NCBI GenBank assembly: GCA_949130495.1
Contig: OX422207.1
Coordinates: 706,834,456-706,898,455 of the forward strand
DNA length: 64,000 nucleotides
Origin: Sambucus nigra
Lineage: Eukaryota > Streptophyta > Magnoliopsida > Dipsacales > Adoxaceae
Reading direction: 5' to 3'
Positions 11,377-23,303 of this stretch are shown one piece after another (the stretch's first letter is position 1; every line of letters starts with the position of its first letter). The notes beneath the pieces were generated by a model. It was not told where the DNA came from. It worked only from the letters and a program-made list of their open reading frames with translations, and did not search any database. The position numbers were made by a program, and so were the translations under genes.

Positions 11377-14361
11377 TGTGACACCCCGACTAATTAAATA
11401 CCGGGTAGCTACTCCTTTATAAAATTAATTCAAAATGCCAAGTTGGCTCAGTTAATAGCATCACTGTCGAAAACATTTTATTATTTCTAACCACCTAGTA
11501 TTTAAAAAGCAAGTTGCCAAATTTTAATTTAAGTCTAATTAACATGCAACAAGTGTAATGAAGAAATAAATAACACCATTCACCATACTTGAAGTAAAAC
11601 GAATAACCATCACAATAGAGTAAATAAAGTCTGGAGGAAAACTCCTCACTACAATCCCATAACTGAATTGAATAACTGAAACTGAAATAAAACATGCTAA
11701 AGTCTGAAAACTGAAATATAAAAGATGTCTCTAAAGAAATGGGCAACATACCCTACAACTGATAGATGGTGACTCTGGAATCCAAAAGATAGAAGCATCT
11801 ACATGCAAATCCCTGTAGCTTCCACAAGCAGCTACAGCTCGTCACCTGAATGAGTAACCTATGCTTGGTGTCCTTGTGGCTGGGCACCTAAAATGGTTTT
11901 ACAAAGAAAAAGAGATTTGAAAAGCAAATGGGTCAGAGCCCGAATGTGGAGTTATATTTTAAAAACCTGCAAGTGCTTTAAAAACATTTAAAACATTAAA
12001 TGCAAAGTACATGTTAGGACGTACACTCGCATGATATTCTCACCTCTCGTCTAACTGTGCACTCCTAACGTAAGTACCCATCTATATCGACCCATACTAC
12101 TATCTAACTGACAACATAACTAGCTAGACTGCCAAAGGTTCTACCCATATTACTCGGTTCCATTTAACATAACAACGCTCGTAATTAAATAGAGGTTTAA
12201 CGTAAACTCAGTTACTAAATATGTCATTGATATAACCATCAGTTAACTCATTATATATCTCGAAACAATACCGTCATATTTTCACAACATTAACATGAGG
12301 ATTCCCATTAATATAGTGTATATTATTCATATCATAAATATACAGTACAAGCACCCCGCGAACTAAGCTGTGGTGCACACATACTCTGCTATCCATCCCG
12401 GTACATCACGTACATAAGGATCACACATTCCGAATCTCTCAGGAATAGTTCAGATAACACAAATCACAAATAGTGGAGGCGAACACAGTCACCGTCACAT
12501 GGGTCACGCACATACCTACGCTCCCATGATCAGCGGACTTATTAATATCACAATAAGTCTTTATATGACCTATGTTCATCGAGGTACCAGTTTATATCCC
12601 CCCCGTAGGCACACAAGGATTAGAGGGTCCTAAGCGAACGCAACCTCCCATGATAGCAAGTATGGTAGGTATGTCATACACACAATCCATATACCAATAC
12701 TAAGTAAACACACATCTTAGTAATACCGTATTTTAATCGTAGTACATATTGCACTCTCGTACTAACTATAATTATTACAATACATACTATTCCGGTTTGT
12801 AACTATACGCGCCATAATTATCTCACGTCGTAGTAGACACTCACGTCTCAACCCAAATGGTTCATTGAATATAACTCTCGTATATAATTTACTCCTCTCA
12901 ATGATCTAAAAGTCCCAATTCTATCACTATATATCATCAAAGGAATGCTAACTCTACCCTTGAACCAGTTTCCGGGACTCCAAAAGTCAAAACAGTTCTA
13001 AAGGACCAAACTGTCAACTCGTTAGAAGTTTCATTCGAACGAGACTGTTCGAACGAGTTTGGAATGTCAGGTCATTAGAAGTCTCGTTCGAACGAGGCTG
13101 TTCGAACGAGATCCAGTTCGTTCGAACGAACTGTTCCTTCTAACGATATCTCGTTCGAACGAGATATCGAACGAGATCCCTTCTCGTTAGTAACGACTGG
13201 TCAAATCGTTAGAAGCTCGTTCGAACGAGTTCGTTCGAACGACCTGGGGGCTGCTTCTAACGAGCTACCAGTTTCGGCCCAGATTTTTCCCATCTCGTTT
13301 TTCATCATTTTTATCACTTCAATTATTCTCCAAAGTTCGTTCTAACAATGATTTAAGTCCTCTAATCATACTAAAACATGCTTTGGTTATAAACTAACGT
13401 CTTTTAAGGCAATAAGGCATCCTAAACATCATTAAATCCCAAGATTTTATACTTTTCCCCAATATCATCAAGAACATGAACCCTAGATATATATCAACCT
13501 CAAATTCCAGAATTTAATTCATTTTTCTTTCACCCAATCATGTATTAACATCAGATTAATTGTCTCCAAACTATTCTACATGCAATTCTCTTCACAATAT
13601 CTCAAGTTCTATGATCTAAACTACATGGGTTTTCATATTTATCAAGAACAAACCATAAATCCGAATTTTCTAACATGGAAAGAACATTTGCTGAAATTAA
13701 ACATAATTAAACCACTTGCCTTGGTTTGATTTCTGATTTGGTGTAGGTTTGGTGAAGATTCTGCAGAGTTTCCTCTCTCTCTAAGTTCCTTCTCCAATGG
13801 TGGCTCAAGGTGGCTAGGGTTTGATTTGGGGAAGATTGTAAACCTAATGTTAGCCTCCGTAGCTTAAAGGGTTAATATGGGTTGGTTATGGGCTTAGTGG
13901 GTCAATATCCACATCAGATTTAATTAACCAATTTTCGTCACTTTTAATTCCTCAAAATGTAAAATTACCAAAATACCCTTTAAGTTACCGGTATGGCCTA
14001 AAAATACCCCGGGACCCAAACTATACCCCCGGATAGTGTTTTCTGACTATCTCGACCCTTCCGGATGCGTTGGCGCACTCAAAACGACCATACGGATTAT
14101 AGATTTTAAATTCACTTTTATTAACAACATATTATACCGTGACGCGGCGGTCCCACGCGTCTCAACAAAATTTCTAAAATGCCGTATATAAATCTCACGA
14201 CAAATTTTCATAGTACCAAATACATATATAATCATATATGCACATAATCAAATACCAATTCGCATCTCATTAGTATTTATAACCCGGATTAATTTCCAAT
14301 TAATACGCATTTAATTAATTAATCCCAAAAATAAATATAGACAAAAATACGGGGTATTACA
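11377..14361 (-). repeat. 5' LTR of A-full (2985 bp)
   Basis: Same ends as the 3' LTR (TGTAATACCCC at 14361, GTGTCACA at 11377). It is 13 bp longer than the 3' LTR, which three visible indels account for: a 12-bp gain in the palindrome cluster near 13166-13177, a gain of two bases in an AT run near 12930, and one base lost near 13000. Confidence 0.95.
13018..13264. repeat. Palindrome cluster CTCGTTCGAACGAG in A-full 5' LTR
   Basis: Same cluster as 5184-5418 plus an additional partial unit ATCGAACGAGAT at about 13166-13177, which directly repeats the preceding half unit. A few point changes also lie in the units, for example CTCG to ATTCG near 13030. Confidence 0.93.
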
Positions 14362-15336
14362 CGCAGCTTAGTCTCGGGTACTTGTATTGTATATTCATGA
14401 CGTGAATAATATACGCTTAAATAATGAGAACTTTCATGTTGGTATTGTGAGTATAATTATGGTAACGCTTTGAGAAAATAAAAAAGGATAACTTGTAGTG
14501 AATTGTATTGCTAATAATTGAGAATTCTAGTTTAAGTGAAACCTCTATTTAAATGATAACGTTAGAATGTATAATGGAAATCGAGTAGAAAGGGGTAGAA
14601 CTTATGACGGTTTAGTTAGATATGAATGCCACTTAGATGGGTACGGTACGTTAGGAGTGCACAATTAGTCGAGAGGTGAGGATTTCATGTGAGTGCACGT
14701 CCTAACATGTATTTTGCATTCATTGTTTTAATGTTATTAAAACACTTGCTATTTTTAAAATACTCTCCACTTTCGGGCTCTGACCCGTTTGCTTTCAAAT
14801 CTATTTTTGTAAAAAAACCTTTTAGGTGCCCAGCCACAAGGACACCATGCATAGGATTTCCATTTAGGTGACGAGCTGTAGCTGTTGTGGAAGTTACAGG
14901 TCCTTGCTAGTAGACGCTTCTTTTGTCTTGACTCCATATTCAGTTTCATCATTAGTAGGGCATGTCGCCCATTTCTATTAGAGACATTTCTTATTTCAGT
15001 TATTCAGATCTTTGGCATGTAATTAATTCAGGATACACTGTTTTATTTATTTCAGTTGTGGGATTGTTGTGAGGAGTTTTTCTCCGAACTTACTATTATT
15101 TGTTGGTTACCTTATTGAGACTTTATGGTGTATGGTTATGATATTCTTTCATAATTCTTTTATTGTATGTTAATCAGACTTAATTTAAAATTTGACATCT
15201 TACTTTTTAAATACTAGGTGGTTAGTAATGATTAAAAAGTTTTCGACAGTGATGCTGTTAACTGGACCAACTTGACATTTTGTATTAATTTAATAAAGGA
15301 ATTGCAACCCGGTATTTAATTAGTCGGGGTGTCACA
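14362..15336 (+). mobile_element. Solo LTR A1, right part
   Basis: This continues the LTR interrupted at 3543. The first five bases, CGCAG, are the second copy of the A-full target duplication. It contains the hairpin CGGGCTCTGACCCG at 14774-14787 and ends TTAGTCGGGGTGTCACA at 15336. TAATT at 15337-15341 closes the duplication begun at 1604. Confidence 0.9.
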
Positions 15337-15341
15337 TAATT
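15337..15341. repeat. Target site duplication TAATT, right copy
   Basis: This matches 1604-1608 exactly, directly after the CA end of LTR A1. Confidence 0.9.
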
Positions 15342-17741
15342 ATATGAATAAAGGAGACAAATTTTGAGATATTGGATATTAGGATCCAAATCCCAAATGG
15401 GATAACTTTAAAAAGGTTCATAAAATGAATTGAACCCTATTATGAACGAAAAATGATAAATGCTATTTGATGTGCATATGGATATAGAAATATCCTTATT
15501 GATGATTGATTTGGAAGATATCTCCCACAATGAGAAATGTTAATTGAGGTGGAATAGGATATAGAATATCCTTAACTTAAATAGAATTGAAAGACAATTC
15601 ATAATAGAAGCGACATGAGAGCTTCAAGCGAGAATTAGTATATCATATACTAAGTGGGGTAAATGTGTGAGTATTGACGGTTAGTGTATCAAGAGATAGA
15701 TATACTAAATAATGATGTTAATCAAATTACGCCTAAGGGCGTATAATGAAAATGAATATGATGTTGCAGGTATGCCTTATATAAAATGGTATATCTTTAT
15801 TATGTGGGATATATGTATACCTTATATGATGGTGTATATACATGTTAAGCATACCCCCTCCTTGCTATCATTGGGAAGTTTCGTGCGTAGAGGGTGAGCA
15901 TTCTGACTAGAAAAGCAGGATGTGGATATTCCCCAGGTCATAGTCGTCCTTTGTGGTCAACAATTGACATTTATATATATATTTATTTATTTTGGGGGGA
16001 GAGGTCGGGGGTATGTGACTCTCTCACTTGTCGGTTGGGAACTATGACCGCTTCCCGGGACGTTGTGTGCGTGAGTTGATCACGAGGTGGGTGTCGTTGA
16101 ACCCCACCAGGTGGCCCCAGTTTGCTACGTATATGGGCTGCTGGAAGATGATAGCATGTGAGCCTGCGTCCTTCGAGTTATAGCTCGGCTGGATGGTTAT
16201 TATTGCTTGTGTTTGTACTTGGGTGTCAAGGGCATAATGGACCTCAACGACCTACATTGCCAGGATTAGTGTATCGGGGAGGTTCCTTGTTTGGATTTCT
16301 CTTCGGCGAGACGTCCCACGCACGAACCGCAGTGTAATGTTGGAACTTGGGGATAAGTTTAGTCCTTAATGCTCATCATTATATATACATATATATCACC
16401 TATCCCGACAATCGACAGTGCCAGGAGTAGTGTAACGGGGGGTTCCTTGTTTGGATTTCGCTTCGGCGAGACGTCCCACGCATGAAACGCCGTGTACTGT
16501 TGAGAATTGGGAATATTAATTAATTAAAATTGGACAATAATCATTTGGGTTACATGCATCTTGCATTGAGGGCATAATGAGCCCCGAGGATCGATATGGT
16601 CAGTAGTAGTGTAACGGGGGGGGTTCCTTGTTTGGATTTCGCTTTGGCGAGACGTCCCACGCATGAAACGCAGTACCGTGTTGAGAATCGGGAGGAGTTT
16701 AGTTCTTAACTCTTGATGCTAATAACTCATCTATAATAATTATATATGGTTTCATGCCTTATATGGGAATCACTAGAATAAATTCTAGTAAATGAGATTG
16801 TTGATGTGTTGTGATGATGTGGACATGATTGGATCATGTAACTTTATATGTTCAACAAATGAACATTATAAAGATAACTATAACTATTACATTAAAGTTA
16901 ATGTATATTACTTATAAATTATGGGAACGAATGTATTGGGAAATAGGTTAGATGATTTTGCTTAAATACTTTATTTGGGTTTAAGTTAGAATCCTCTTAC
17001 CTAATTAGAATCGGACATCCTTTTGGAGATCACGTGCATACGCTTAGTGCACGCTTTAGATGAGAGGTGAGTTGAATATTATGGAGAGTTCGATTCCAAC
17101 TAAATCATGTAATAATGCATTTATAATTATTATGCATTTTAATACACTTGCAATAAAATGTTTTTCAATCTCGGGCTCTGACCCGTTTATATTTTCCTCC
17201 TCCGTGTATATATTGTATTACTTGAGGTGTTCCTCCACAAGGACGCCTTTGATATTCCTCCATTCAAGATTTGTGGATTCGTGGCAGTAGCGGACTGTTG
17301 TGGCACTTTGCTTTAGTCGATTCCTATCTATTGTACATCTAGATTAGCATTCAGTTGTATTGAGTTAGTATTCAAGTGTTGTAAATTAACACTTTCATAT
17401 TTTATTTATGAGAATATTGTATTGTCTGTTGCCCGACAGCATATTCGGGTATTTCATTGTTGAGATTTTTGTTGTACAATGTATTGTTCTCTTTTATTAT
17501 TGGAGCATTCACATTTCACATCATAGTTAGATGTATATTGTTGGTTGTGTGCATTATTGGTTTTGTTGTTGTTGTTAAACATAAAAGTTTTAAATTTTTG
17601 GCAATTCGCACTTTATGATTTCGGGTAGTTAGCCTTATATTATAGTGTTTATTTGTTGATGTTGAGACTGTACCATCTGAGATACCTGATTTACGTAGTA
17701 TAAGGCTGGCCACCCGTTATTATTTGGAGCGGGTTGTCACA
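15342..17741 (+). mobile_element. Family C-like LTR, right part, element X
   Basis: This continues 1280-1608. It shares landmarks in the same order with the LTR of element C (55347-57987): a GTGCGTA...GGTGA block near 15.9 kb, the hairpin CGGGCTCTGACCCG at 17172-17185, a CACAAGGACGCC-like block near 17235, and an end GGGTTGTCACA at 17741. It is clearly a different subfamily. The small ORFs inside are chance. It ends directly against LARD LTR sequence at 17742, so element X was inserted there. Confidence 0.7.
16240..16740 (+). repeat. Three tandem copies of a repeat of about 165-175 bp
   Basis: Three diverged copies each contain GGTTCCTTGTTTGGATTT followed by GGCGAGACGTCCCACGCA, near 16280, 16442 and 16623. 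Spacing is roughly 160-180 bp. The repeat lies inside the family C-like LTR; I see no counterpart array in the LTR of element C. Confidence 0.8.
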
Positions 17742-19746
17742 ATTTAAGGGTGAGGGATCAAAATTAATATTCAAAGGGAATTTTCAAGTAATCAAACTAA
17801 TTAAACTAAAATAACATCAAAAAAGGGTTTCCCCCCACCCCTTGAAAGGGGATTTAGCCTAACATAATATAAAGCATGAGAATCAAATAATCAATAGGTA
17901 TTTAATATAAAAGAGTAAAGAGAAGAACAATCAAACCAATCTCTTGAATTTAATTGACTCTAATCCTCCAATTTGAAATTTACATCCCTCCAATTGAGCA
18001 TCCATGTAGTTTGCAATAATACCCACTCAATTAAATCTCATACAAAATTTCTCATCACAAATCTCTAAAAAAATAAAACTAAAACTATTTTCAAAATGGT
18101 GTTTATCCTAATTTATTTTCTACACTAAGCTATCTCTAACTCTCTCTAGAATTCTCTTCCTATTTCATGATGTATCCTCAAATGGGGTCTTCCATCCTTT
18201 AAATAGTAGGCATGGAGCATGCGGGTTAAAAAGGGAGGACAAGGGTGTATGGGATATGAAAGGTATTTGGGTGAGGGTATCTAGGGAATTATTCACACAT
18301 GTGCATGGGTAAGAGGTGAGGTCATGTGGGAAGTGTGGTGGTGAGGATAAATCAGATTTGGTTTGAGGGGTATTTTGGGCATTGGGGTAAAAATAGGTAG
18401 TTGGGAGTATTTTGGTAAAATGGGTTTAAATGGGGAATAAAACATGTGGGCATTAAAACTTATTTGGTTTTGTCTTGTTTGGTTTGCAATTTTTTTGGCG
18501 GGTTTGAATCGTGGGTTTTGGATGTTTGGGAAATGGGTATCTGTTTGGGTTATTGTCGGACTTGGGTTGGAGATGATGGTCGGGGCTGGTGGTTGGTCAG
18601 AGGGTTAGAGATTTGGGAAGTGGCGGAGATGGTGGTTTAATGGGTTGTAGTGGTGGACTCGAACTAAGGGTTGCCGACGATGTGGAAAGGGATGGTTCCG
18701 GGTTGGCTCCGGGTTGAACAAGGTTGTGGGTTTGGCGGTTTAACCTCGGCGCTCGCGGGTTCAGTACCACCAACGGTTGGCCTATTCGAACCGTCCAGAG
18801 CCATGGGACAGAGTTGGGGGTTTCGGAAATGGATCTTCTATGGGTCAAACTTTTGGATTCACGGTTTCTGTTGCAGGTGGGTCGCGACGGGTATGGGGAA
18901 CCGGGTTTGTGTTAATATGAATGGATGTGTTAATGGTGGAGTAGGAGAGAGGAGAGAGAAGGTGGGTTTTATGAGGAAGATGAATTGGGATGCGTTGTGT
19001 GTGTGTGTGTGTGGGTGTATGAAGGCTAGGGTGAGGGTGAAGGTTTTGGTTGTGTGAAGGATAGTGTGTAGGTAAGTGGGTGTATGGGTTATGTGTGTGT
19101 GTGTGTTTAATTTGGACACCTAAAAAAATATAATACTAACTAATTAAAAATTAAAATCTAAAAATAAAATCCTGCTCTAAAAATAAAATAAAGACTCAAT
19201 TAAAAATAAAAGTAAAAACAAATAAAAAAAGATAAACATAAAAATAAATAAAAATAAAATCTAATAAAACTAAAACTAAAATCCTAAATAAATGTAAAAT
19301 CAAATAAAACTAAAAAAATAAATGAAATCCTAAAAAAAATAATCCTAATAAAAACTAAAAACTAATAAAAATCAAAATAAAATAAAATTATACTAATAAA
19401 GATTAAAATAGAAAATAAAATCTAGAAATCCTAAATAAATAAAAAATAAATCCTAAAAATAAAAATGACTCAAACTAAAAATATAAAAATATAAAAAGAC
19501 AGAAACTAAACCCACACAAGCTTAGGGTGATGATTTGGGCTAGGTTTATGATCGGGTTGGTTACGAGAGAGGGGATTTAGCTCCATTCAACGCGCATTTG
19601 TCTCGACATATAGCTTTTGACACCGCCAACACACGTTTGACCTACAAGATAAACATTTAAGCACATAAGACCTATATTGCCGAGAATTATCAACAAAAAT
19701 ACTTTTATTCAGGGTATACAATGTATAGTTTGTGGTGCTTATCACA
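17742..19746 (-). repeat. 3' LTR of the LARD-like element (truncated)
   Basis: Read on the minus strand it starts TGTGATAAGCACC at 19746. The segments 19410-19746 and 17742-17880 match 26872-27206 and 26717-26845 of the 5' LTR. The intervening 1.5 kb is absent from the 5' LTR. It contains GT microsatellites near 18996 and 19095 and an A-rich stretch at 19120-19500. The last 737 bp of the LTR (compare 25980-26716) are missing because element X is inserted there. Confidence 0.8.
19120..19500. repeat. A-rich low-complexity tract
   Basis: Irregular repeats of TAAAAATAAAA and AAACTAAAAC type make up this stretch within the LARD 3' LTR. Nothing else is visible in it. Confidence 0.85.
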
Positions 19747-19757
19747 CCACTCCTAAA
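19747..19757 (-). other. Putative polypurine tract of the LARD-like element
   Basis: On the minus strand TTTAGGAGTGG directly precedes the TGTGATAAGC start of the 3' LTR. The purine run is short but correctly placed. Confidence 0.6.
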
Positions 19758-20774
19758 TAGAGTGTTGCTAGTCCTCGAGCAATAAGATAGAGAGAAAGAG
19801 AAAGATAAGAAACCAAAAGTGTACCACTTTCGTGGGCACTTGTGATTGCACTTAGCATGTGCAACGAGCCTTTAAACCTATAGGTTGCCCTACAGGACGA
19901 GTTGTATCTCGTGAGGGTTTGAAGGGAATATACCCACAAAATTTTTATTTTGTAAAATTTAATTGAAAGGCAGTCAATCTCTTATTAAACATAGAATAAT
20001 CGCACAATCCATCACATGCGAAATATTTGATTTCAGAAATACAAGCTAAAATGTGTAAAAAGATTAAGATAAGCAAATACTCAAGGCACATCCCTCCTAG
20101 AACTCAACGTGTGTAGTGTGAATCTATCAAAATGGGTCGAGTATCACAAGAGTAATTCCTAGATTGCCTTATCGGAATCAACGCTTCAACTTAAAAATCT
20201 CACGGATATATCTCTCTCAATCGAACTCTCGAGATTTGGTTTAGTGTATCGTTCTTGTGTGTGAGGAGGTGAGTAAATGTTAGCAAGTTCAAACATCTCA
20301 CACACATATAAGAAAGAACGAACGTTAAGAAAGAACATGATCTCGTGAAAGAATACTAATCACTATAGTGAGAATGTCGAGTTATTCACCACGTTGACTT
20401 TCATTTGCCCGAACACCTAGGGGAAATATGGATGTATATGGGTGAGATTGTAAATGAAATGGGGTATGTGGGATGAGGTAGGATGGTATGAGGGGTAAGA
20501 TGGGATGGTGATAGTGATATGAGGAATGAAGGATGGTGGATGAATGTATGATGGATGTGTGAGAAGAGTGTATACACTTTGGGCACAAATGTCTTTATTT
20601 TAAAATTAACTACTAACTACAAACTCTCTTTCTTTTCTTTTTTCTCTTTTTTCTCTCTTTTTTTTTATTTTTCTTTTCTTTTTCTCTATTATTTTTATTT
20701 TTATTTTTTTTTATTATTTTTGCTATTTTTTTTTATTGTTTTTCTCTCTTTTCAAACTAATAATGAAGACATTT
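19758..20774 (-). other. Non-coding 3' region of the LARD-like element
   Basis: I see no coding region. The stretch holds a pyrimidine-rich tract of T and CT runs at about 20620-20750 and otherwise unremarkable AT-rich DNA; short ORFs over the tract (for example 20555-20776) are low-complexity. Confidence 0.6.
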
Positions 20775-20947
20775 AGGGTCCGTTTGATAGCACAAAAATT
20801 CCAAGGCAAATTTCCAAAAGTTGGAAAATTATGGTATTTTTCAATTTTTAGGCTGTTTGATAGCCTTAAATTGGCTCTGGAATTTGTTTTTTATGTACAA
20901 CACCCCTTAAGCACAATTTGCCACCCTAGGGTGGAAGTCAATTCTTT

Positions 20948-20970
20948 GGGGGGGGGGGGGGGGGGGGGGG
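20948..20970 (+). repeat. Homopolymer run of 23 G
   Basis: Twenty-three consecutive G bases stand inside the putative DNA transposon. Length is unreliable in sequencing. It could form a G-quadruplex if real. Confidence 0.9.
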
Positions 20971-21039
20971 AGGTTTTTGTGTGCCACCTTTTGGTAGCAA
21001 ATCACTTAAAACCAATTTTTTTTTGTAACTCTATATATT

Positions 21040-21272
21040 TCATAAATATATAAATATATATTGTTAATAAATATATAAATATATATATTTCGTATATTTT
21101 AATATATATTCGTATATTTTATATATTTTAGCACATATATGTATATTGCGTATATTTCACATATTTATATATATTTCATATATTTATATATTTCGTACAT
21201 TTATATAATTTATATAATTCATATATTTTAATATATATTTATATTTCGTAAATTTTGTATATTTTATATATT

Positions 21273-21310
<38 letters not shown>

Positions 21311-21710
21311 CGTAAATAATATATTATATTTTCATAGATTTTGTATATTTAATAGATTTTATACATTTAATAATATAAAAATTATTATTATTATACATTC
21401 TAAATATATATTATTATATATTATATACATTTCATAATATAAAAATTATTATGAATATATATACAAAATATATGAATATATATTATATTATTTTCGAAAT
21501 ATATATATTCCACAAATAGTATAATATATATTCATATATTCATATATTAAATATACAAAATATATGAATATATATTATATTCATATTTACGGAATATATA
21601 TATTCCGCAAATAATATAATATATATTCATATATTCATATATTAAATATACAAAATATATGAATATATATTATATTATTTGCGGAATATATATATTCCGT
21701 AAACAAATTT
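21040..21710. repeat. AT-rich tract with palindromic tandem repeats of about 97 bp
   Basis: Between 21455 and 21710 about 2.6 copies of a 97-bp unit start ATACAAAATATATGAATATA near 21455, 21552 and 21649. Each unit is an inverted repeat around GCGGAATATATATATTCCGC and could fold into a long hairpin. The left part (21040-21450) is irregular AT repeats. Confidence 0.85.
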
Positions 21711-21894
21711 TCCACATTTATATCTATTTTCCAGCTTTTGCGTTTGATAGAAAATGTGGAAAATTGATGATTTTCCAGCTTGTATCAAAACAGACACAAG
21801 TTGGAAAATATTTATTTGCCATGGAATGGTTTGCCCTAGAATCAAATGTCTTGGAATCATTTGCATTTTCCCAGTTTTCTATCAAACAGACCCT

Positions 21895-23303
21895 TACATT
21901 TGAAATCACACTCTTTTTCTCAAAATAATGGATGATATATGAATGGAATGGGGTATGTATATGGATGATGAGGGGAATAGATGTGATTATGGAATAATAT
22001 GGGAATGCAATGGCTGAGTGAATGGAAATGTGATATGGAAAATTGGTACGCGTATGGATGAAAACCTAGTGACTGAGACAAACTTAAAGACACATGTTTC
22101 TTACAACTAGAAAGTGATGTCGTTCTCATTGATCAGGCCAAATTTTAATGAATGATAATGAGATCAAACAACAATTTAAAGTGCGGACCCAAAAGAAGTT
22201 GAATCAACTTGTGACTCGAAGATTGCATAAAACACTCTGAAAGGGTGAAAGGCACGAATCTCACAAGCTAAAATCTCTACTAGCTATCCTTAAGATTCTC
22301 TTTAGAAGTGTAGTACTCCTCAACTCTAAATCGTAGTGACATGATAAGTGCGCAAATTTTGTTGACTCTAGAAATTCATGGTGCAAAATGCCTTGGGACG
22401 TATTACATAAGCCATTTAGAAAAAATATTCTCTGGCTTGATTCCTGGACTTTTGAAAAATGGATGATTGAAAATTCACATCAATGATTGAGATGAAAGAA
22501 ACTACACAAAATTTTAAAAATCAGGTTTAAAACTCAAAATTTTTCAAAAGATGTACGATTTTGATAAAATTCTCCATCCCCAAACAAAAAGGAACATCAT
22601 CCTCAATGTTAAATAAAATGATTTTTAAAATTGAGAGCATAAGGTAGGAAAGAGATTACCAGAATGAACCGCTAATGAAGTGGACAAATATCACCAATAA
22701 TAAACCTGAATAAGAAGTGAGATAAAAAAATGTGTACATGTCTATAAGCATGATAAAGTATTGGGTGATGTGAAACACCACCCCCAAACAGGATGAGACT
22801 AGTACAAGAAACGCGGGCTGCTTCCCGATAGCGCTAAGTTTAATGTCTTCAGCCAGACCGATGGGAATCTCACCCTAAAGATAGGAACTAGGAAAGCACA
22901 GGGCGACAGAATGGGTGATGAGAATCTCCCCCAAACAATACTGAAGCATCATCCTCGTTGGATCAGGGCTAAGAATGGTCAATGCACTTGCAAAGTGCAT
23001 CACACGATGCAAAGCATCGGTGGACCATGGGTGGGTGGGGATTAGGGTATAGGGGATAAAGGAAAGGGTAAGGGTGAATAGGCACTGATCAAGGGCCTTA
23101 TTTAGCCGAAAGGTGAGGGCAACTAGGGCCCTATAAGCATGGTGCCCAAGCTAGTGAGGGAGGCAAAATGGTTTGGTAAGTGGAATGGGTTGGGCCTCAG
23201 AGAAATCATACGACCGTCCTATGAATGGGAGATGATAATGGTCGTGCCATGACACGCCAGGGAGCTGTCGATAGAAAAAATCAACACCACAAGGAAGTGG
23301 TGT
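21895..23303 (-). other. Non-coding internal region of the LARD-like element
   Basis: I see no coding region in about 1.4 kb. A block near 22818-22850 (GCGGGCTGCTTCCCGATAG and neighbours) resembles a phrase I associate with LARD-type plant repeats; that link is from memory only. Confidence 0.5.

Larger units (their letters stand above)
3544..14361 (-). mobile_element. A-full: near-complete Tekay-type Ty3/gypsy chromovirus
   Basis: This is a 10.8-kb element on the minus strand with every structural part present. In sense order these are the 5' LTR (14361-11377), an initiator-Met-type primer site, gag, protease, reverse transcriptase, RNase H, integrase with a chromodomain, a purine tract and the 3' LTR (6515-3544). 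It is flanked by CGCAG. The LTRs differ by few substitutions and three evident small indels, so it is the youngest insertion of its nest. Only two TAG codons break the gag-pol frame. The very long LTRs and C-terminal chromodomain fit the Tekay/Del lineage; I cannot name a family. Confidence 0.95.
20775..21894. mobile_element. Putative non-autonomous DNA transposon (hAT-like)
   Basis: The ends are near-identical inverted repeats: AGGGTCCGTTTGATAG at 20775-20790, and its complement with one change ending at 21894. Flanks GACATTT (20768-20774) and TACATTT (21895-21901) could be a decayed target duplication, 6 of 7 matching. Both subterminal regions repeat TTGGAAAAT-like words in opposite orientation. 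The interior is non-coding: a run of 23 G at 20948-20970, then an AT-rich tract. The AGGGTCYGTTTG terminus is common in plant hAT-type miniature elements; superfamily assignment is tentative. Confidence 0.6.

Noticed and set aside
18446..19119. Open frames on both strands (60-128 codons) as a possible gene
   Set aside because: GT-rich low-complexity DNA within the LARD 3' LTR. Frames overlap on both strands and none has a recognisable domain.
22795..22935. Stretch with repeated CCCCCAAAC words as a telomere-like repeat
   Set aside because: Only isolated words, no tandem TTTAGGG-type array.
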